Of a stretch of 64,000 bases of DNA, positions 36,312-49,304 are shown piece after piece. Position 1 is the first letter of the stretch, and each line of letters begins with the position of its first letter. Both the position numbers and the translations under genes were made by a program. Source of the stretch: Thamnaconus septentrionalis (lineage: Eukaryota > Chordata > Actinopteri > Tetraodontiformes > Monacanthidae); assembly GCA_009823395.1 (NCBI GenBank), contig CM020514.1, positions 7,661,466 to 7,725,465 of the forward strand, written 5' to 3'. The notes under the pieces were generated by a model. The model was given only the letters and a program-made list of their open reading frames with translations, searched no databases and was not told the DNA's origin.

Positions 36312-38908
36312 ATACTTTCCTAGGCTGACACATGAGATGAAGTCCATAAGATTTATCAAAAGTTGCATCTGGCGTGCCGCTTAAGAAACAGCCGACATGA
36401 TGACTGAAAAATGCTTCACCTCAATCTTCTCTTCAGTGAGCACAGAGAAATTCATAGCAGAGTGATTCGCACACGGTTTGTCTTTCAGGTGTGATGATTG
36501 CTTTGCTTTAGCTTTTTTTTTTGTCTAGCATTCATACCGTGAAATCACGACTAACGCATCTATTTAAATCACATTATTCTTGTTTAAATTTCAAAAGAAA
36601 AGAGGAAGTGCATAATTTGTATTTTGACAAGCTCATTAAAATCCAAAATGCAATTTCTTTAAAGACTCAAAAATAGGTGTCCCTTCCTCAGACTTTCTAC
36701 AGAACTATGGGCCTATTATTCTCCCTAAATATCCCCCTCCCTCCTTCTTCTCCTCCTCCTCCTCCTCCCACCCATCCCCCTCCTCGTCTCCACACCTGTC
36801 ATGTGTTCAAGGTAAATAAAAGAGCCCCGAGCCGCCGCTGTGTTGCTGTTGGACAGGTGTATTTCTCCGCCTTTTGTTTCTCGGCGTTCCGGGTCGTTTC
36901 AGGCTGCCAAACTCGATACAGCTCCTGTCGGCTTCTGAAGGTGGGAACCTTGATTGGTTGTGACTCTGTCTCCCTGAGTTCCAAGAACCAGCGTCATGAT
37001 GAAGTCGCCCGGGTGATATTGTTCGTTCACCCCTGCGGCCTCATGTCTTTGGAAAAAAGAAAAGAAAAGAAAAAAAAAGCTTCATTCGTCAACACGTGTG
37101 ATGGCTTGGATGTTTTGTGCGCACTGCGCAGTTCTGGACACTCCAGCAGTTTCAGTCCGCCGGGGTAAAAGGTCGGCGGAGTCTGGACTCCCGGGGGTCA
37201 GCGGAGCGGGGAGAAGTGATGTGTGTTAATTCCGCCGCTACGTGTTCAGATAGATGAACTAATTACAGCGAGCGTCCGCCGAGGTCCGCAGACAATCAAG
37301 TCTTTAGCTTATCTGCTGCTTACAGCCACTCAGGAGGTCAAACACACATTAGCCCGCTATCACGGCTAATCTCTGTCTCCCTGTCAGTCTGTGCCTTCGC
37401 TTCACTTCACTGCAACACCACGCTCTCTCTCTCTCTCTCACCGAACACACACACACACACACATACACACACCCGGCAGTTTATGGCTGGATTTCTAAAA
37501 CGTAATGGAAACACGACTGGCGTTCAAGGGACGGAGAAAGTGAAGCATTCCTGCCTTATGTAATAAGAAATTGGGTTTTGACCGACGTGACAAAGGTGCC
37601 TGCTCTGTGGGGCGACTTTTGCGGGGATCTAAAAAAGTACGAATATTGAAGATAATTAAATGAAAGAGATAAAACCTTAAATTATGTAAAGCTCGCAGAC
37701 TCCTACTTCAAAGCTCGCCCTCTCATTAGTCCTAATAAAACCACCGTGGAAGTTCACTGATTTTTAGAGTAAGTCGTGATTGCAACCAACTCGTGCTTAT
37801 AAACGAACACTGGATTGTAATGTAAATATTTCACGATTAAACATAGTAACAAAGTTTTAAAACATGAGTATTTTTGAATTGGTTTTGTTGTGTTTGCGAA
37901 CTGACTTGACCCAAAGTCCTTCTAGGCAAGTCTTGCCACTTGGCGGTCATCTTGGCAACGGTATCCAATGGAATGAATGGGGATAAAATCATAACCAAGC
38001 GTTGGTGTTAGAGTGGTACACACAGGGTCGCCAGAAAAATCAGAAGCAAATCGACTTACGACCGACTCAATGGCATGACTCATTAGCGAATGCGCTGGCT
38101 AGCTAACGCATATGAAACTAGCATTAACCAGCGTGTTCAGAGACATTCTGCAATGTACCTGTCATCTGTCGTAAACAAGCTGCTGTAGTGTGTGCATGCA
38201 CCGGTTGAAACAATTTGGCTGGCCGATAATTTTCCCAGTTTGCCTATATTGCAGGTCATTGGCTGCCTGCGTAAGGGGGCGGGATAAGCGCCATCTTGGC
38301 CATTACGGATGTCTCCTTTCGACACCAAGCATTGAGATGATGCTTGGTCTCTACAATATAGAATGTCTCTGCTCAAAACTAACAAAACTACCTTGACAGA
38401 AAGAGCACATGCAAACTAGTACCAAAATACCCTTTTGTGACATCATGGGGGGGAAGGTTAGTGATGCCAACAACCCAAGCAAGACCTTTTCGTGCAGGGA
38501 GTTTTAAATAAAAGAAGGCTAAATGATTTCTGGCAATCTATCGACTCTTTGGTATAATTATTAATGTGTTTCAGAGTGGACAGTAAAGATCAGAGGATGC
38601 AGAGGATGTGGGATTTGATTAATCCCCCCACTCGAGTCTAAATGCCAATTCTGAATATCTGGGAGTTTACATTGATTATCTTCTGAGCTGGAGGGTCAAT
38701 GTGTGGAGAGTCTGTGGTCCAGACAGGAAATCCACTTTCTCGGTGGGTTTTTTTTTTATGTCGAGCAGTCTATGAAATTCTGCCACACTGTCGCTACAGA
38801 TAGATGAGCAGATCGCAATAGTCCTCAGCCACAGCAGTGGGGAAAATAGAATATATGACGACATAAACCTTGAAACCTTCACCTTGATATTAACTTGCCA
38901 AGTTGTTG

Positions 38909-38922
38909 GTTGCCAAGGCAAC
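38909..38922. promoter_or_regulatory. Perfect RFX/X-box palindrome GTTGCCAAGGCAAC
   Basis: Fourteen-base inverted repeat GTTGCC-AA-GGCAAC, the classic symmetrical X-box recognised by RFX factors. It lies in unique sequence 14 kb beyond klf7. Occupancy and target gene are unknown. Confidence 0.45.
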
Positions 38923-39344
38923 TGCCTCTTTTTTGATTTCAGTTTTTGTGAGTTTGACTTATTCTGCACTTCATTACAGATATCTTATATGCACAATGCC
39001 CACACTGCCACCTATCGACCAAGCATTTGATGGGAACATAGTTTGCATTCAATTTGAGGTTTGTCTTCTTTTTTTTTTTTTTTTTTTTTTGGAAGGGGGG
39101 GGGTCTTTGAAAAGATTTGTTTCTAGTCTATAGCTGGAAGACAGACATCTGCTGACTGATGCATGATTTTCTGCCTGCAAACAGCCCAGTCAGTGGGGAC
39201 CCTCAGGTATACCCTCTGTAGATTAAACAGACATATCATTTGAAGACAGAAACGGACAGAAATGGCCTCATCAATCTAAAGCACATCAGCGTCCCAAAAA
39301 AAAAAAAAAAAAACACGACGACGCGGAATCAAGACGGGATTCGC

Positions 39345-39520
39345 TACGGCGGCCTTATCTGCAACAGCCATCTAGGAAAGCCGTCCTCCTCTGGTGTAGA
39401 CAAGGATCGCCGTCTGCTCGGCCTTATCGCGAGGGCGTCGAATATCGAGCCGCGATGCTTCTACCTTCTGTCTCAGCCAGAGATTCTGCCGTTTGGTCGG
39501 CTTTATCGCCGGCTGTACTG
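39345..39520. promoter_or_regulatory. Cluster of GATA-type CTTATC words
   Basis: GCGGCCTTATCTGC, CTCGGCCTTATCGCG and GTCGGCTTTATCGCC occur at about 75- to 85-bp spacing, each with a GGCYTTATC core (inverse GATAAGGCC or GATAAAGCC). They sit in unique, CpG-containing sequence. Confidence 0.35.
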
Positions 39521-42500
39521 TAAAGCATTAAATTATTCAGTGGCTGCAAGGATCGGGAGAGGCGGGGAGAGGCTAAGAGGGAAGAGACATTATCTTTGGC
39601 AGCAGCCTCTATTTCTTCTCCTCTTCCACCTCGCTGCACATCGCTTCAGATGGTGTTTACCGGAAATAAAAAAACCCAGCGTGTGCTCCGTGCTCCGTCC
39701 TCCCCGGCGCGCAATGAACTCAGAGTTTTGTTAGCGGACGGAAGATTTGCCTTTTACTCAACAGCAGCAAAATGGCCCAGTCCTGTACCTTGTAAAACAT
39801 TGAGCATGTGTCGTGCGGGGTGTTCTGCTAGGCAAAGGCAATGCCCGGTCCTCTTTACGGACCAGGATTCCACCAATTGCTGTCATTTCCTAGCCCTGCG
39901 CTGATGCTGATACTGATACTTTGCACCTCACCGCCTCTCCAAGCCCGTCCTGAACCGAGGCACACGGCTCTGCATCCCTGCCGCATTAAACCTTCATGCG
40001 TCTTCGCCCCAGGCCAGGGGGTTGGTACCCATCAAGATGCAGCAGGTACTCTCGGAAGATATCGATAAACCATCACATATCAGAGGAGCGGGGCTGTTCT
40101 ACTCCAGTTGGATATCCTTAGGTGTGTCATTTATCTGCTTCGTGCCAGACTCACCGCATCATTTTAAGCTTCCAAAATTGACATTGCGAATGCATTCAGG
40201 GGTGTTCCTAGTGTCACCGAGAAGAGAACCGCAGTGGAAGAGTTCACTTTGGGTATTTTGGTGGAATTAAACCCAACTGTTGGCCACTCAGAGGGCTGAC
40301 AGGCCACGTGTTTTCCTGTTCTGTGTTGTTGCTTCCTCGCTTGTGTCCCTTTGTTCTCCTCAGGCCCTCTTGTGATTGTCCGCTCACCTGTGTCTCGTCA
40401 GCCTTGGCCTCGTGAATTTCAGCCAGAAAGCAACGACTCGTCACACGACCAAATAAGTCAAGGATCACAATGTGAATCCTGGAACACAATGTAAGTCGTC
40501 CCTTTAAAACATTTGAAATCACTTCAGTCTTCAGTATTTTTCTCTGTAGTCCAGCAGAGGCGTCTGGTCAAGGTTTTATTGCAAGTGTAAAAGTGTAGGA
40601 AGGAACCATTCTGGAAGTGAACCACTGTCATGACGCAAACAAAAAACAGCTAAGTCCATCTTTTGGTTTAAAAAAAAATACAAAAAATATACCCCTTTTT
40701 GATCTTTATTAACAATGCATTACAATACAGAGAGAGGATAGCAAAAGCTTCCTCCAGGTCAGTCGAAACATCCAGTTTTACTGAGGAATTCTGTTTGGAG
40801 AATTAGGGCAAAATCCTTTCAGGGAACTGAAACCTTTGGCAGCTTGCAGTTCCAATATCATGGAATATATTTGCACCCTGTTGCATTTAATATGAAGAAT
40901 AAACCTTTAGTGGGCATTGTACAAGGTGCTGGTAAAAAATTGAACCTGGTCCTTGCATGCTTATAAGCATGAAATATTTTTTCTATTATTTTTCTCAATA
41001 CCCAGTACCTGCACACAAAGGCACCAATGTCAAAGGCAGACATTTCATGGGCGAAATGCAAAAGTATTACTACGCTGATGTTTACTGAAAGTGAATATGT
41101 AAAATAAGCATCGCAGGTGTCAAGACTTGGAGAATTGCCAAGTTAATTGAATGTCGATTGGACACATGTTCATTCTTCTCTCGTCCTTGAATTTTGAACA
41201 TTTTGGTTGTGTGTTTATTTTCTGCACCTGCCACGGCCCACTGTGCAGGAGGGGGAGGAAAGGGAAGCGATACGCCTGAAATAAGACACGCACACGCGCG
41301 CGCACACACACACACACAAGCGTACACATGCGTAGGCTGTTTACACGCGTGCACAATCACTGTCTTCTGAGTCAAGGTCTCGGGTCATCGTTTCAGGTTC
41401 TGCTCTGATAAAACTGGGACAAAGGCAGAGTTAGCAACACAAACAATATTGCAACAAAAACAGCATTGTGTGTTCAGTATCAGTGTTTGCGCCGTACTAA
41501 ATGTGCCCATGCTTTTGCTTAAAATGTTTCACGCTAACAGTAAACATGCAGGATAAAGTCAGGAAGCTGATCGTCAGTGTAGAAGTAGATAATTTGCAAT
41601 CATCTCCAAAGCATCAGCTTTTTCTTTTGTATTTTTCTTGAAATGTACAAAAATGTATCATCATCATATCAACTAAACGCTTATGCACATCCACAGAGGC
41701 TTTTGCCTTATTTTTGTGTAGAGGCAAAATACCTTCAAGGTTGGTACTGCAGCCAACAAAAGCCAAGGACGGAGGGGAGTGTTCATATTTTCAGTGGCCA
41801 TCATTGCTAGGAGTGAGTGAGTGCTCTGTTGTAACCTTTTAAAATCTATCCTATTGTAACAACAACCCTGGGTAGCACAAAAAGAGCACAACGCAAGCTG
41901 TTGCAAAATCCATGGTGTTGTGCTCTGTGTACTGCAAAACCTTCATTGGCATTCCGATGAAACAGTGTGTTAGCAATGTTAGCCTGTGTAATCTCTTGGT
42001 CAGTTGACGTTCCGTAAATAATCGCAGACTTGAAAAGGATGTGCAAAAACATAGACGACAGCGAGAATAAGAAAGCTCCGAAGCGCCATCACTTTTACAG
42101 TGGGGTTTGCGTCAATGTCTAGCTAGCTTGCAATAGCCGACTGTTAGCCATGTGTTTGTAGCAGCTAACATTGAGTGCTTGTGTTATTGTAGGAATTTAA
42201 GAGAAGTTCTTCTCTCTTCTGGATCAGGGACAGACTTGTGCTCCTCTGGAACAGGTTCTTCTGCAGGAGGTTGGGGGTTTGGTGGAAAAAAGTTGTTTTA
42301 AACCCAATCTGAAGCGTCTTAGTGGTCAAGAGAGGAGATCGACATCTTGAAAAAAATTAATCAAATGGTTTTCCTAATATACTGTAATGTAACTACATTT
42401 TATTGAAATTGCAGAATGACTTTGGAGGGACTGTTGAACCAGGTTTTCTATGTGATGGTCAGATCTTTGACACTTCACAAAGTGGATCAAAGCTAACCTG

Positions 42501-42915
42501 CGACCAGTGGGAAAGCAGTCATTTTAAATCCAATCTTGAAGCCTCTTAGTTTTCAGGAGGCCAGACATGACCTGGTCCAAACCAGCCCTAACACCACTGT
42601 TGCCCCTTGTGCTGACTGCTGAGTCATTCTATTCGGAGGCTCTAGTGAAGATAAATCAGTTAATGGAGCTTTCAAAATAAAAGAATCTTTATGCTCGGAA
42701 GCGCGCAGGCTGCCAGCTCGTCCTTGCCGCGTCCGGCAATGACAGCAGACGCTTTGGTGCTGGTCGGTGCCCGTCTCGCAGCCTCCGCACCCGTGGCACT
42801 CACAACACGTCAGTGTTTCCGTTCCACACTGGGGCCATTGGGCCATCATTACCATCTGGCATTGAGGCTATAGTAATGTCAAATATAGGCCAGCAAACAG
42901 GCACATACGCACAGG

Positions 42916-43157
42916 CACACACACACACACACACAGACACACACTCACACACTGATCGGCTACACGGAGCACCGTTCGCACTCAGAGGGGGGGGAGAGGG
43001 TGAGGGTGAGGGAAGAGTGTGTGGGGGGTGGGGGGGGGGGAGTCGGTGTGGACGTGAGGCGAGCCGCTGTGACAGTCCGTCCAAATTCACCGCCAGCGCT
43101 CTGGTGGCAGTTGGCCTGGTTCCTTCTCATTGCTCGCTGACATTCCCTCAATCAGCA

Positions 43158-43202
<45 letters not shown>
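42916..43202. repeat. (CA)n microsatellites with G-rich interval
   Basis: An imperfect CA tract near 42916-42952 and a CA tract at 43161-43202 flank a G-run-rich segment (42985-43045). Confidence 0.9.
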
Positions 43203-43203
<1 letters not shown>

Positions 43204-46200
43204 CTTAACACTTGCAGAGCGATATCCTCCAGCGGCCCTCATTGTCTCGCTGGACTATCCACATGAGTCATTCTTCCCTTAACTACAGCTCCCAAGTAAA
43301 CACACACACACACAAACACATGGCTTCACTCCAGCGCACGTGCGCGCATATTGCGTCCCTTTTTATTTAGCGGCAGGCAAAAATGAACACAACCCCGACT
43401 GTGGAGACGCAACAGAAAGGTCGGCTGTTGAGGAAAAAAGTGCGACTGTTCGCCGTGAACTCTGGCCTTTGGTATCCAGGAATGACGCTTCTCACAGTCA
43501 AACGGCAGTTATGGATCGGACAAGCAGGAAGTAGCAACCTCACGCCACAGCTGGATTGCGAACAGTTGAATCCTATGAACATCATGCACGTCCGTCTTGC
43601 TGGGCTCCAGTGCGAAGCGTTTTCAGTCAGTTTTTCGTATTATGTAACCAATGATATTAGAGTTGTAACTACTGCACGGAGCAGCTGCTGCTGCAAGCTG
43701 TTCTTTAAAACCACGAAGTAAGACGAAGAAGAAACACGGGAAGTGACCGTGGGAGCCATGCTGCTGCCAAAGATGCGCCGCGGACGCTGCAACGGCGGCT
43801 GTTTAATCAAAGCTGGGTGGCATTTTTTTGTGTTTAACGGAACTGATAACGGCGATCAAGGCTGATTATGGTGTTTCGTTGGTGTGTTTCTCTATGTCCC
43901 ACCGAGTTGAGCAGGGGTTTGGTTAAACACAGTGACACAGGGAGACTTTTCTACTTGCCCATTGAAAGAGATATACAAAGGTTTCATCATTTTTTAAACA
44001 ATGAGTCATGTTAACTAACTCCAGTGTTTGTTTGTTTTTTCAGTATTGGTTTTCACCAATGTACGCCCATGTAGCTTCAACGTGCAGCTGAATGATTCTT
44101 TGGTTGACGAGAACAGCAGCTTTTTATGTTTTTAGAGACAGTGGCAGTGAGGAAAAGACAGGAGATTAAAATGTACAGCAAGAGAAAGATGATTGGCTGA
44201 GGTCAGCCGTGAAGGGAAAAGCTGAAAGAGGAAGTCCAAAGGCACCAACAAGCGAACTACAGCAAAGTGCAATGGAGCTATCCAATTCTTTTAAGTTTCT
44301 TAAGAAATTCATTTTCTGGTGTCACAGCATGACCAAAAAAGTGTTTTGAAATCTAAATGTAATGACTATTGACTCTGATGTTTTATAAAAAGCATTATCT
44401 TATAGTCCGAAAACAGCAGGCGGTTCTAATCTCAAATAAGCATCTGTGTTTTTTTTCCCCCTACAGCTTCTCTTTGATCCAGTCTGTCTGCAGTCTGGTT
44501 CACTGTGTGTGCGTACATGCGTATGTGCGCGCGCGCAGGGGTCATCAGAACTCCTGAACATTTGCCAGCAGCTGGACAAGAGGTCAGTTATCGCCTCATT
44601 AACACCGAGTCTGACTTTAAAGAAAAAAAGACAGCAACAACTGCTTCAAGATCTTAAACTGTGCTCTTATTTCATAAGCAGCGACCAGATTCACTGGAAG
44701 ATATTAAGCAGCGAGTCTTTCATCCATGCACAAATTAGCATACTTTCCTTTAGAAATTTAAATAAAGCAGTCACCGGTCTGTACGGCTCAGTGTGCGACC
44801 GCAACCTTTACAAAGTTTTGGATGCTGTGCTAAACTTATGCAAGTTTTTTCCGTAATTGGCTCAGTTCGTTAAAGTTACGGCTACCTCTAATTACGGGTC
44901 AGCTTGTTTGAGTGTGATGCACCAAGGCAGCAGAGTCGCATTCTCGGGCCTCCAAGACCCATCCGAGATGAAATGACGTAAGACTTGACTTGACTTTCAT
45001 TTTAAGATGGTAAAAAGTTGTGCAGTCGCTTTGGCCTCTCTCACGTCTGTGCCTCATTAAGATATGAGTGGTGGGGCTTAAATTCAACCCTGGACTGATG
45101 GGGGGAAAAATGCTTTCTCATGTAGGTTGGCAAGATGGATGAATGACGGGTAGATTTCTGAGCTTTCCAGCTACTTAATAAGATAAATATGAAAACACTG
45201 ACTTTAAAAAAAAACAATTTATAACAGCTTCTTATAACTTTAGTGACCCGAGCGATATGATTTACAACAATATTGTCCATCAGTCCAGACGCTTCCATCA
45301 CCCTCACACAGAAAACATCACAGCTACTGTCTCTCTTGACGTGGACAGCAAGTTATGTTAGGTTGACCCTTTGTGCTGTCCAGACCTGAGAATTTACACT
45401 TCTTAATGGATCCTCTGGATCAAATTCAGACGGTTGTCCGTTTTAACAGTCTACTTATTTACAAAAAAAATAATAGCTTTGAATGTTTCCCGCATTCCGT
45501 TTTCATTACCACCCTCCGCTAAAGTGCTCGGCGCCTGTTCATTCTATAGCCTTAATAGCTGGAAGTTAACAAGGTTGAACAATGAAATATGGCTTCATTA
45601 TATTAAGGCGCGCCGTCGGACGCATTCCGAAAAACAAAAACGCTCGCAACAAATCAGTTTTTTTTTTTTGTTTTTTTGCCTAAGAGGCTGAAAGCAGATA
45701 AATCTACGGCACTTATCCCCGGTGAGTTTCACCTTGGCCAAGCAGTCTTCTGAGAGCCACTGCTCCCATTAATCTCCTGTTTTCCCTCCTTTTGCTGTTT
45801 TCCTCCTTGTTTTTCTTCCCCTCCGCCGTCCCTCGCTCGCTCCTCCTCCCTCCTTCCCAGACAATGATCCAATTAGCTGCTGGCTGCCGCCGTACCAGTT
45901 GCCTGCAGATGACAGATGCCTAGATGGCTGTGTGTGTGTGTGCGTGTGTGCGCGCCAGAATGTTTGTGTGTAATTGCAAGTCCGATATTCCTGCAGCTCT
46001 GCGATGTTGTTTGTGGTTTTGATTCAGTGCCTCACGCCGCTGCTTAAAGGCCACACAAGTCTCAGGAACGGCCTCCTCCTTTAATCAGCTTCGCTGCAGG
46101 AGAAATCATGAAACAATTTGGTCCGGCGTAGCGAGCGCTCCGTGTTGTCCGGGTGTTTTCGCGTCCAAACGGATATACTGCAACAATAGGGTGCAAACAT

Positions 46201-46689
46201 GTTGTCAGCGTGTCTCTTTAAGGTCCCGTAGCATGTTAAATCCACTTTGCCCGTGTATTCTGACAACACGCTACCAACAGCAGCCAGTCAGTGAACTCCC
46301 CACATCCATTGTGCTGTTTTCTAGCTTTTTCAGAAAGTTTTGCCAGTTCCTAATTGGTTGAAAACATTAAAGTAAGAAAGAAAAAGAAAGAAAAATTGCA
46401 TTTGCATCATCACCAAATAGCACACGTAGCAGACAATACCTGGGAGGGTGCTTTCTTTTGAGTATCAGCTGATCTGACGATTGGTTTCCCATATCTACAA
46501 CTGGTAGTCTGCCAAAAACAAATGAAAAATCCTGATTGGAGTTAACGATGCTTAATAATCCTGTGTAATGTGTGCAGTGCCAACAAGGTCTAAAAGTTTG
46601 TGTCTCTAGTCAGTCAACTTCCTGGAAAATAGAACATTAACCTTCACTTCATCAACCTTCTTCAACCTGTTCCGCTTTTCTGAAAGTGA

Positions 46690-46915
46690 GTGTTCTGGAA
46701 ACCTACCCTTTGTGATGTCACAAAGAGCAATTCCACATCTCCCATGTGATTGACAACAACGGCCTTTGCCAGCTTTTGGCTCCGACCTCTGGCACTGCTT
46801 TGGTGTGAAAGGTCCAACAAAGCATCGGTTTTATCAGGAGACTAAACACCAGCATTTCAACAGGAGGCTTTAAACAGAGGGCTAAATGTGCCGTTATCTT
46901 GAGTTCTGGGGAGAA
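46690..46915. mobile_element. Diverged MITE copy sharing an 18-bp near-palindrome
   Basis: Contains CTTTGTGATGTCACAAAG (46708-46725), identical to the core at 32026-32043. Its right part (AAGGTCCAACAAAGC, GTTTTATCAGGAG, TAAACAGAGGGCTAAAT) matches 2359-2422 (AAGGTCCAACAAGGC, GTTTTAGCAGGAAG, TAAACAGAGGGCTAAAT). The outer ends are lost or too diverged to place. Confidence 0.5.
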
Positions 46916-49226
46916 AATAAAGGTCCAAGTTTTGGTCTTTTGATTTAAATGAAAAGCTCAAACTGTGTTTATATTTTGCATCAGGGATTTAACAACTTCA
47001 AATTGGTATTTTAGTTATTTGTCGGCACCGCAGAGGAAATTTTGTGTCGGTCTGTGAGGACATAAATGTTTTTACAGCCCCGTCCTCTCCTTCACTGCTG
47101 AGTTTTCATCGTTATCGTGATGAAAAAGCAGGAGTGGTTCAGGGTTGGAATCCAAGTGTGGGCTGAAGGCCAAAAGAGAGACAAAACAGAGGATTTTTTT
47201 TTTTTTAAACATATCTGCATTACTTTGTGCACAGTCATGACTTTTTCACTGGGAGGTGCAGATACGCCACAGATCTCCTCTCCTCCCGCGCCGCTGCCTT
47301 TTACCCTCAGTTTTCATTTGCGCTCCTTCCTCTCCATCCTCTGAGCCTCTCTCATCAAGCTCCCTCAGGTCAAAGGGAGCAGCAGCTGCCCGAGGCTGTT
47401 TAGGTTCTTGATGATTTGATCCCTGACCCCAAACGCTGCTGCACCTTGCCACCCATTTATTCTCAATTTGCCAAAGCAATATGAGCAAAGGCGGAGGGGC
47501 ACCGGCGAAGCTCGGCGAAGGAGCGTATCAGGAATTCAGCAGCGCGAGGCTTCGCCTGAGAACAAAGAGGAGGATCAAGATTTCACGGTCTCGGAACGAT
47601 TACAATTTGGGGAATCAAGGCCTTTCACATGAATTGTTATGGACTTTTTTTCGTTGAGGATTTTTTTTTTTCATTGACTTTTTTGCAAAAAGATTTCAAT
47701 TAAGTGGAATGGTCAGGTTTAATGAGTGTGTAATACTTTTAGTATGAGGAGGTAGAATGCAGAATTGAAAAATTCCAACTTACTGTAGCGACCTTCCTTC
47801 TCTGCAACTAGCAGTGCTGGCAGTTGAAATTTTTCTCATTGCCTGCAATCTACGAGATGTATCATCCAGTATCTGCATGTCTTAAACTGAGACAGTGACG
47901 TGGCAAATTACAAGACGGTGAAAATTGCACAGTTCACACCGTCAGACATAAATTCAGCTTGGCCAATTTTGGACTTTTTCTCTTCTTTTCTGCCTTTTTC
48001 CACTCAAATAACAGGTCAAAAACACGCAGAGACGAGCACCTCTAGATGCTATTTCGTCATCTTATCACCTTCATCCTGAGGAGGTGAAACTCCAACCTTG
48101 CTCTCGTTCCCCCTCGTGTTTATCCGTGGAACCCTCAGTGGAGTCCCGACCCCCACAATGGGAGCCACTTAAGCAGAAATCCCTCCGGCTGTAGTTAATA
48201 TTTGGCGACACTGCGGCTCCTTATCAGAGGCCAGGCTTTGCACGGCGTATTGATTTATGTCAAACTCAATCTTTCACCGCTTTGCCTTCACGCGTCAATA
48301 TTCAGGAAGACGCCGAGGATATTCAATTAAAATAACATCAAGGACTTACACTGGAATTTGGAGGAAAAAAATATCAGGAAAAACATTTATTTTTTATAGT
48401 GATTTACAAAAGGGAAATCTTTTCAGGAATGCTTGTGTCAAACTTGCATACAATGCAATCTTTAACCAAGATTTTACAAGCAGAAAATCTAACCTTTTCA
48501 AAATAAGTGCATATTTTATTGAGGTAAACATTTTAGGGTGTCAGGTGTTCGCTTTTCATTTCGGTTGCTTCCAGTTCAATCTTTGTGCCTGTGTGCGCGC
48601 GCGTGCATGCGTGCGTGCATGCGGTTGCCAGGTGTGGATCATGCAGAGACACATGAAACGTGCACAGATGGCCAAGGTCTCCAGAGTCTTTCTTATGCAC
48701 ATGTGTAAACAGCCAGTGCCGTGTTGCAGGTACTAGTGGCGCCTGAAAAATCTGGAATCCAAAAGGAAAATAACTCAGTGAAAGGAAAGGCGGGGTGGGA
48801 TGTTGCAGATAGACTGCATGGGTTGGGAAGGTCTACGGCCACCGGCGATCAATATGCATCGACTGATGCATCAACATAGTCAGGAATGGAGTTATTATCA
48901 CTGCTCAAACAAGTGAAAGTCGATGCTCTGCAGGAGAAAATGTGTTTTTCCAATCTGGGGGAAATTCATTTAGAGCGATTACGCTGTTGCTGGGTCAGAG
49001 CTGACGTCTGGCGTCTTTTTGAACCTTGTTTATGGTTGCTGTTTGGACCACATACATCAAAACAGATCGATTGCTGCATCTGAGAGGGTGGATCTTGACT
49101 TTTAGCTCTGCACACACGTGCTGTTGTTGTGAACATGTGGTTTCCCGATAGAGGCAAAGTCTTTTGACAGTCGGTTCCCTCTGCTGTGCTCTCCAGTCTT
49201 TAATTAACATGTCTGCGTGTCGGCGT

Positions 49227-49229
<3 letters not shown>

Positions 49230-49303
<74 letters not shown>
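49230..49303. repeat. (GT)n microsatellite
   Basis: About 36 GT units, pure to the final GCATGTG. Confidence 0.97.

Positions 49304-49304
<1 letters not shown>

Noticed and set aside
38324..38348. Hairpin ACCAAGCAT-7 nt-ATGCTTGGT as a possible microRNA precursor
   Set aside because: The nine-pair stem does not extend into the flanks, far short of the stem needed for a microRNA precursor.
47246..47488. Charged 80-residue minus-strand frame
   Set aside because: Acidic and basic runs arise from CT-rich sequence. No known domain is visible, so coding status is unsupported.
48257..48736. 159-residue open frame
   Set aside because: No family resemblance, no plausible start context or splice partners, and a C-terminal part encoded by a GT/GC tract.
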